From CANQBR01 sp964641395 (GTDB lineage: Bacteria > Bacillota > Negativicutes > Acidaminococcales > Acidaminococcaceae), in the NCBI GenBank assembly GCA_964641395.1, contig CAZXKQ010000019.1, positions 1 through 37,861 of the forward strand: a DNA stretch of 37,861 nt, written 5' to 3'. The notes beneath the pieces are model-generated. The model saw only the letters and a program-made list of their open reading frames with translations, was not told the origin of the DNA and ran no database searches. Both the position numbers and the translations under genes were made by a program. Every line of letters begins with the position of its first letter. Within the stretch, counting starts at the first letter, position 1. Below, piece after piece: positions 34,991-37,861 of the stretch.

Positions 34991-35134
34991 CAAGCAGGCC
35001 TGCCGCGCCACCACTTAGCCAGGCCTTTCTTGCTGCCTGGGCTGGGCCCGCCTGTCCGCCCGCCAGGGGCCGGCCTTCCCTAGGGAGGGCCGAGAACAGA
35101 CTGGGCCTCAAGGCCTCTGCCCCTCTTGCTCATT

Positions 35135-35151
35135 TGTGAAATATGTGTGAA
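35135..35151 (+). promoter_or_regulatory. direct repeat TGTGAA upstream of the pckA promoter
   Basis: TGTGAA occurs at 35135-35140 and 35146-35151, an 11-nt step (one helical turn), ending 15 nt upstream of the putative -35. Candidate activator-binding site; no regulator can be named. Confidence 0.35.
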
Positions 35152-35166
35152 CTTCCTGCTTTTCCC

Positions 35167-35195
35167 TTTTCAAAGATAGGGCCACAGTATATAAT
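35167..35195 (+). promoter_or_regulatory. promoter of pckA
   Basis: TTTTCA (35167-35172), 17-nt spacer, TATAAT (35190-35195), 61 nt before the ATG. The -35 is poor, which fits activator dependence. Confidence 0.6.
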
Positions 35196-35256
35196 TTACG
35201 GTGGAAAGAGTGCCACCCTAGCCCTAGGGGGCAGTAATTTTAGAGGAGATGACATT

Positions 35257-36819
35257 ATGGCCTTGACCAAACTACGCCAAGAAATCGACCAAGCCCTAGG
35301 CCAGCCAGTCTTTAACCTGACTAGGGAGCAGTTAGTGCAAGAAGCCTTAGCCAATAAGGAAGGGGTCCTCTCTGACACCGGCGCCCTGGTGGTGCGCACC
35401 GGCAAGCGTACCGGCCGCTCCCCCAAGGATAAGTTCTTCGTAGACGACCAGGTCACCCACGACGAGCTGTGCTGGACCAACAACCAGCCCTGCAGCAAGG
35501 AGACCTTCACCAAGCTCTACAAGAAGATCCTGGCCTTCATCAAGGGCCACAAAACCTATGTTACCGACGTCTACGCCGGCGCCGATCCCAAGTACCGCCT
35601 GCCGGTCCGCTTCGTCAACGAACTGGCCTGGCAACAGCTCTTTGTGAAGAACCTCTTCATCTCTGACGAGGCTGTTCCCGCTGACGCTGAAGGCTTCACC
35701 GTCATCAGCTGCCCCTCTGTGGAAGCTGAGCCCGCAGTAGACGGCACCAATTCGGAGACCTTCGTCATCCTCAACCTTACGGAAAAGGTAGTGATCCTAG
35801 GGGGCGGCAGGTACGCCGGAGAGATGAAGAAGGGCATCTTCACCGTGATGAACTACCTGCTGCCTAAGCAGGGCATCTTCAGCATGCACTGCTCCGCCAA
35901 CCTAGGGGAGGGAGGGGACACCGCCCTCTTCTTCGGCCTCTCCGGCACCGGCAAGACCACCCTGTCTGCTGACGGCACCAGGGCCCTGATCGGCGACGAT
36001 GAGCACGGCTGGTCCGACGACGGCATCTTCAACATCGAGGGCGGCTGCTATGCCAAGTGCATCAAGCTGGCCGAGGAAAGCGAGCCCCAGATCTACCACG
36101 CCATCCGCAACAACACGGTGCTGGAGAACGTCATCATCGACGAGAAGGGCCACCCGGACTACGACGACAACAGCCTGACGGAGAACACCCGGGCCGCCTA
36201 CCCCCTCTACCACATCGACAATGCGGTCATCCCCAGCACCGCCGGCCATCCTGACAAGATCGTCTTCCTGACCTGCGACGCCTTCGGCGTGCTGCCCATG
36301 GTCTCCAAACTCACCAGGGAGCAGGCCATGTACCACTACCTGTCCGGCTACACCAGCAAGGTGGCCGGCACCGAGGTGGGCATTACGGAGCCCGTCTCCA
36401 CCTTCTCCATCGGCTTCGGCGAGCCCTTCCTGCCCCTGCAGCCCTTGGTTTACGCCAAGATGCTGGGCAAGAAGATCGACCAATTCGGCACCGACGTCTA
36501 CCTGGTGAACACCGGCTGGAGTGGCGGCTATGACAAGGGCAGCCGCATCAAGCTGAAATACACCCGGGCCATCGTCAACGCCATTCTGGACGGCAGCATT
36601 AAGAAGGCGGAGTTCGCCACCCTGCCCATCTTCAAGCTGCAGATGCCCACTTCCTGCCCCGGCGTGCCCAGCGAGCTCCTCAACCCCCGCAACGCCTGGG
36701 AGGACAAGGAGGCCTATGACAAGACCTTGAAGCGCCTGGCAGAGCTCTTCCAGAAGAACAACGAGAAATTTGAAGGCCTCCTAACCGAGGACATCCTCCA
36801 AGCCGGGCCGGAACTGTAA
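35257..36819 (+). CDS. pckA: phosphoenolpyruvate carboxykinase (ATP)
   Basis: A 520-residue ATP-type PEPCK interconverting oxaloacetate + ATP and PEP + CO2 + ADP. RTGKRTGRSPKDKF is the substrate-binding Arg region. FFGLSGTGKTTLSAD is the kinase-1a P-loop, DDEHGWSDDGIFNIEGG the metal/kinase-2 region, and NPRNAWEDKEAYD the adenine-side C-terminus. The frame is open upstream to 35143, but ATG 35257 has GAGGAG 7-8 nt before it and gives the usual N-terminus (MALTKLRQEI), whereas the upstream part overlaps the promoter. Possibly works in the PEP-forming or the CO2-fixing direction in an anaerobe. Confidence 0.96.
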   Translation: MALTKLRQEIDQALGQPVFNLTREQLVQEALANKEGVLSDTGALVVRTGKRTGRSPKDKFFVDDQVTHDELCWTNNQPCSKETFTKLYKKILAFIKGHKTYVTDVYAGADPKYRLPVRFVNELAWQQLFVKNLFISDEAVPADAEGFTVISCPSVEAEPAVDGTNSETFVILNLTEKVVILGGGRYAGEMKKGIFTVMNYLLPKQGIFSMHCSANLGEGGDTALFFGLSGTGKTTLSADGTRALIGDDEHGWSDDGIFNIEGGCYAKCIKLAEESEPQIYHAIRNNTVLENVIIDEKGHPDYDDNSLTENTRAAYPLYHIDNAVIPSTAGHPDKIVFLTCDAFGVLPMVSKLTREQAMYHYLSGYTSKVAGTEVGITEPVSTFSIGFGEPFLPLQPLVYAKMLGKKIDQFGTDVYLVNTGWSGGYDKGSRIKLKYTRAIVNAILDGSIKKAEFATLPIFKLQMPTSCPGVPSELLNPRNAWEDKEAYDKTLKRLAELFQKNNEKFEGLLTEDILQAGPEL

Positions 36820-36844
36820 AACCTTATAGACAACTCGCCAAGTA

Positions 36845-36895
36845 AAAAGGCTGCCGCCCTAGAGAAGCAACTTCTCCAAGGCGGCAGCCCCTTTT
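36845..36895. terminator. bidirectional terminator between pckA and the zinc-ribbon gene
   Basis: GGCTGCCGCC (36849-36858) and GGCGGCAGCC (36880-36889), with an inner GAGAAG/CTTCTC stem, form a long hairpin. TTTT follows on the plus strand, and TTTTT on the minus strand (36844-36848 reversed), so it serves both convergent genes. Confidence 0.9.
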
Positions 36896-36907
36896 GTTGA
36901 GGGGGTC

Positions 36908-37561
36908 TCAGGCCCCTTCCCCAGGCAGCTTCTTGCCGCAGCAAGAGCAGTAGAGGGCGCTGAGCTTGCAGCTGGTGCCGCAACCGCTGCAGGTCTTCTG
37001 CAAGAGGGCCCCGCAGCTGGCGCAATAAGTGGCAGCTCTGGGCTGCCAGGCGCCGCAGGCCTCACACTTGACGCGGCTATGATCCCGGACCAAGAGGAAG
37101 AGCAGCACCGCCAGCACATTGAACAGCAGGCCGGCCAGGAGCCACAGCCACCTGTTCAACCCGGCTAGCACCGCCCCCTTGTAGAGCCAGGCGGCTACTG
37201 CCAACCAATAGACGGCTGCCACCAGGGCTAGGGAGGAGCCATAGGCCAGGGCGGCTAGTTTGGCCCCCAGGGAGGGCTCGGTGAAGAACAGCCGCGGCCG
37301 CCAAGCATGCTTCCACTGACCCCGCTGTTGATAGGGGAGCACCCCTTCCCCGCCTTGGAGCTGGCTGCGCCTTGCCTGGCGCCACTGCTCCCTGGCAGTC
37401 TGCACAGTCTGGACGTAGGCCAGCCCCTCTGATAGCTGGGTGCGGAAGGCCAGGCCGGTGCCCAGGCCCCCTAGGATGAAGATGGCCAGGGCTGCGATCA
37501 AAAGGCGCTTGAAGAATCTGCTGAAGTCTGTCTGGAGAAGGGAAGTTGTAAGATTATCCAT
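36908..37561 (-). CDS. membrane protein with C-terminal double zinc ribbon
   Basis: A 217-residue protein from ATG 37561 (AAGGTGG 8 nt upstream; the frame is open for 25 more codons but those are AT-rich and lack an RBS). One hydrophobic segment at about residues 20-40 (LLIAALAIFILGGLGTGLAF) and two around 110-165 suggest three membrane passes. The end has four CxxC knuckles (CEAC, CASC, CSGC, CSCC), a double zinc ribbon as in DZANK-type domains. Role unknown; such domains often bind partner proteins or nucleic acid at the membrane surface. Monocistronic as far as seen. Confidence 0.78.
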   Translation of the reverse strand: MDNLTTSLLQTDFSRFFKRLLIAALAIFILGGLGTGLAFRTQLSEGLAYVQTVQTAREQWRQARRSQLQGGEGVLPYQQRGQWKHAWRPRLFFTEPSLGAKLAALAYGSSLALVAAVYWLAVAAWLYKGAVLAGLNRWLWLLAGLLFNVLAVLLFLLVRDHSRVKCEACGAWQPRAATYCASCGALLQKTCSGCGTSCKLSALYCSCCGKKLPGEGA

Positions 37562-37670
37562 GGGTTGTACCACCTTTCTTTTTCTGGAAAAAGTATACAA
37601 TTTAAACCTTAAAACAAAGTTAAGCAAAATTAACAAAAGGATAAAATATTCCAGCCGCTGGGCAGAAGCA

Positions 37671-37707
37671 GCAGGTTGGCAACCTGCAGAACCCCGTAGT
37701 TCTGCAG
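37671..37707. other. two overlapping hairpins in a non-coding edge region
   Basis: GCAGGTT/AACCTGC (37671-37687) and CTGCAGAAC/GTTCTGCAG (37684-37707) share bases, so they are mutually exclusive. They lie in the 300-nt stretch 37562-37861, which I otherwise see as non-coding upstream DNA. Confidence 0.35.
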
Positions 37708-37795
37708 AAGGCCGGCCTTACATCCTCACAGAAGCTGTAGTTTTAGGCAGGGCAGGGGCCCCACGGCCAAACTGTAGGCTCCTGTGGAAAACCCC

Positions 37796-37825
37796 TTGCT
37801 ACCCCAGCCTTCGATAGTTTATAAT
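37796..37825 (+). promoter_or_regulatory. promoter reading out of the window
   Basis: TTGCTA (37796-37801), 18-nt spacer, TATAAT (37820-37825). Its gene would lie to the right of the window. Confidence 0.6.
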
Positions 37826-37861
37826 GGGTATAGAGGATAGGACGACACGCCATCTATAGCG

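Noticed and set aside
35143..35256. N-terminal extension of PckA
   Set aside because: It overlaps the predicted promoter and has no RBS; the ATG at 35257 has a good RBS and normal family start.
37440..37817. 125-residue plus-strand frame at the right edge
   Set aside because: Antisense to the zinc-ribbon gene and its upstream region; no motif.

Overview
The window is a GC-rich stretch (roughly 60% or more by eye) from a bacterium that combines Gram-negative and Firmicutes features. It has a complete ADP-L-glycero-D-manno-heptose pathway, two heptosyltransferase-type enzymes and an LptD-like outer-membrane protein, so the cell makes LPS. It also has T-box riboswitches in front of its branched-chain amino acid genes, consensus sigma-A type promoters and ATP-type PEP carboxykinase. 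Together these point to a diderm Firmicute, most likely a member of the Negativicutes. That placement is inference from gene content. There are two 100-N assembly gaps (8751-8850 and 14704-14803).

Layout. (1) 1-8605, minus strand: an LPS operon read from lptD through gmhA, hldE, hldD and gmhB to two GT9 glycosyltransferases, a small uncharacterised protein and the start of an LTA-synthase/sulfatase-like membrane protein cut by the window edge. (2) 8852-15757, minus strand: a tetrapyrrole operon, sirC-like, hemA, hemC, cobA-hemD fusion, hemB, hemL, which converts glutamyl-tRNA to uroporphyrinogen III and on towards sirohydrochlorin/siroheme. Its hemA carries an in-frame 51-bp tandem repeat containing the second gap. 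(3) 15948-17129, minus: a LysN/MocR-like aminotransferase. (4) 17371-20233, plus: a secreted WG-repeat protein followed by a UxaE-family-like protein whose signature motifs look degenerate. (5) 20249-24170, plus: promoter, T-box (probable Ile specifier), small ACT subunit, ilvB, ilvC, flavodoxin, terminator. (6) 24278-27092, plus: ppdK with its own promoter and terminator. (7) 27174-28312, plus: azlC-azlD. (8) 28351-29942, minus: ttdA-ttdB type Fe-S hydro-lyase. (9) 30041-33254, minus: promoter, T-box (Leu specifier), leuC, leuD, leuB, terminator. (10) 33211-34877, minus: membrane protein, cyclophilin, GIY-YIG protein. (11) 35135-36895, plus: pckA. (12) 36908-37561, minus: zinc-ribbon membrane protein. 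A promoter at the right edge points out of the window.

How the genes work together. PpdK and PckA sit at the PEP/pyruvate/oxaloacetate node, and the class I hydro-lyase acts on C4 dicarboxylates (tartrate/oxaloacetate or malate/fumarate), which fits an anaerobe using C4 acids. The ilv and leu operons are each controlled by their own uncharged tRNA, and AzlCD moves branched-chain amino acids across the membrane; leuA and ilvD are not in this window. Most genes are ordinary housekeeping genes. The two genuinely odd items are the cysteine-containing tandem repeat inside HemA and the UxaE-like possible pseudoenzyme paired with a WG-repeat protein.
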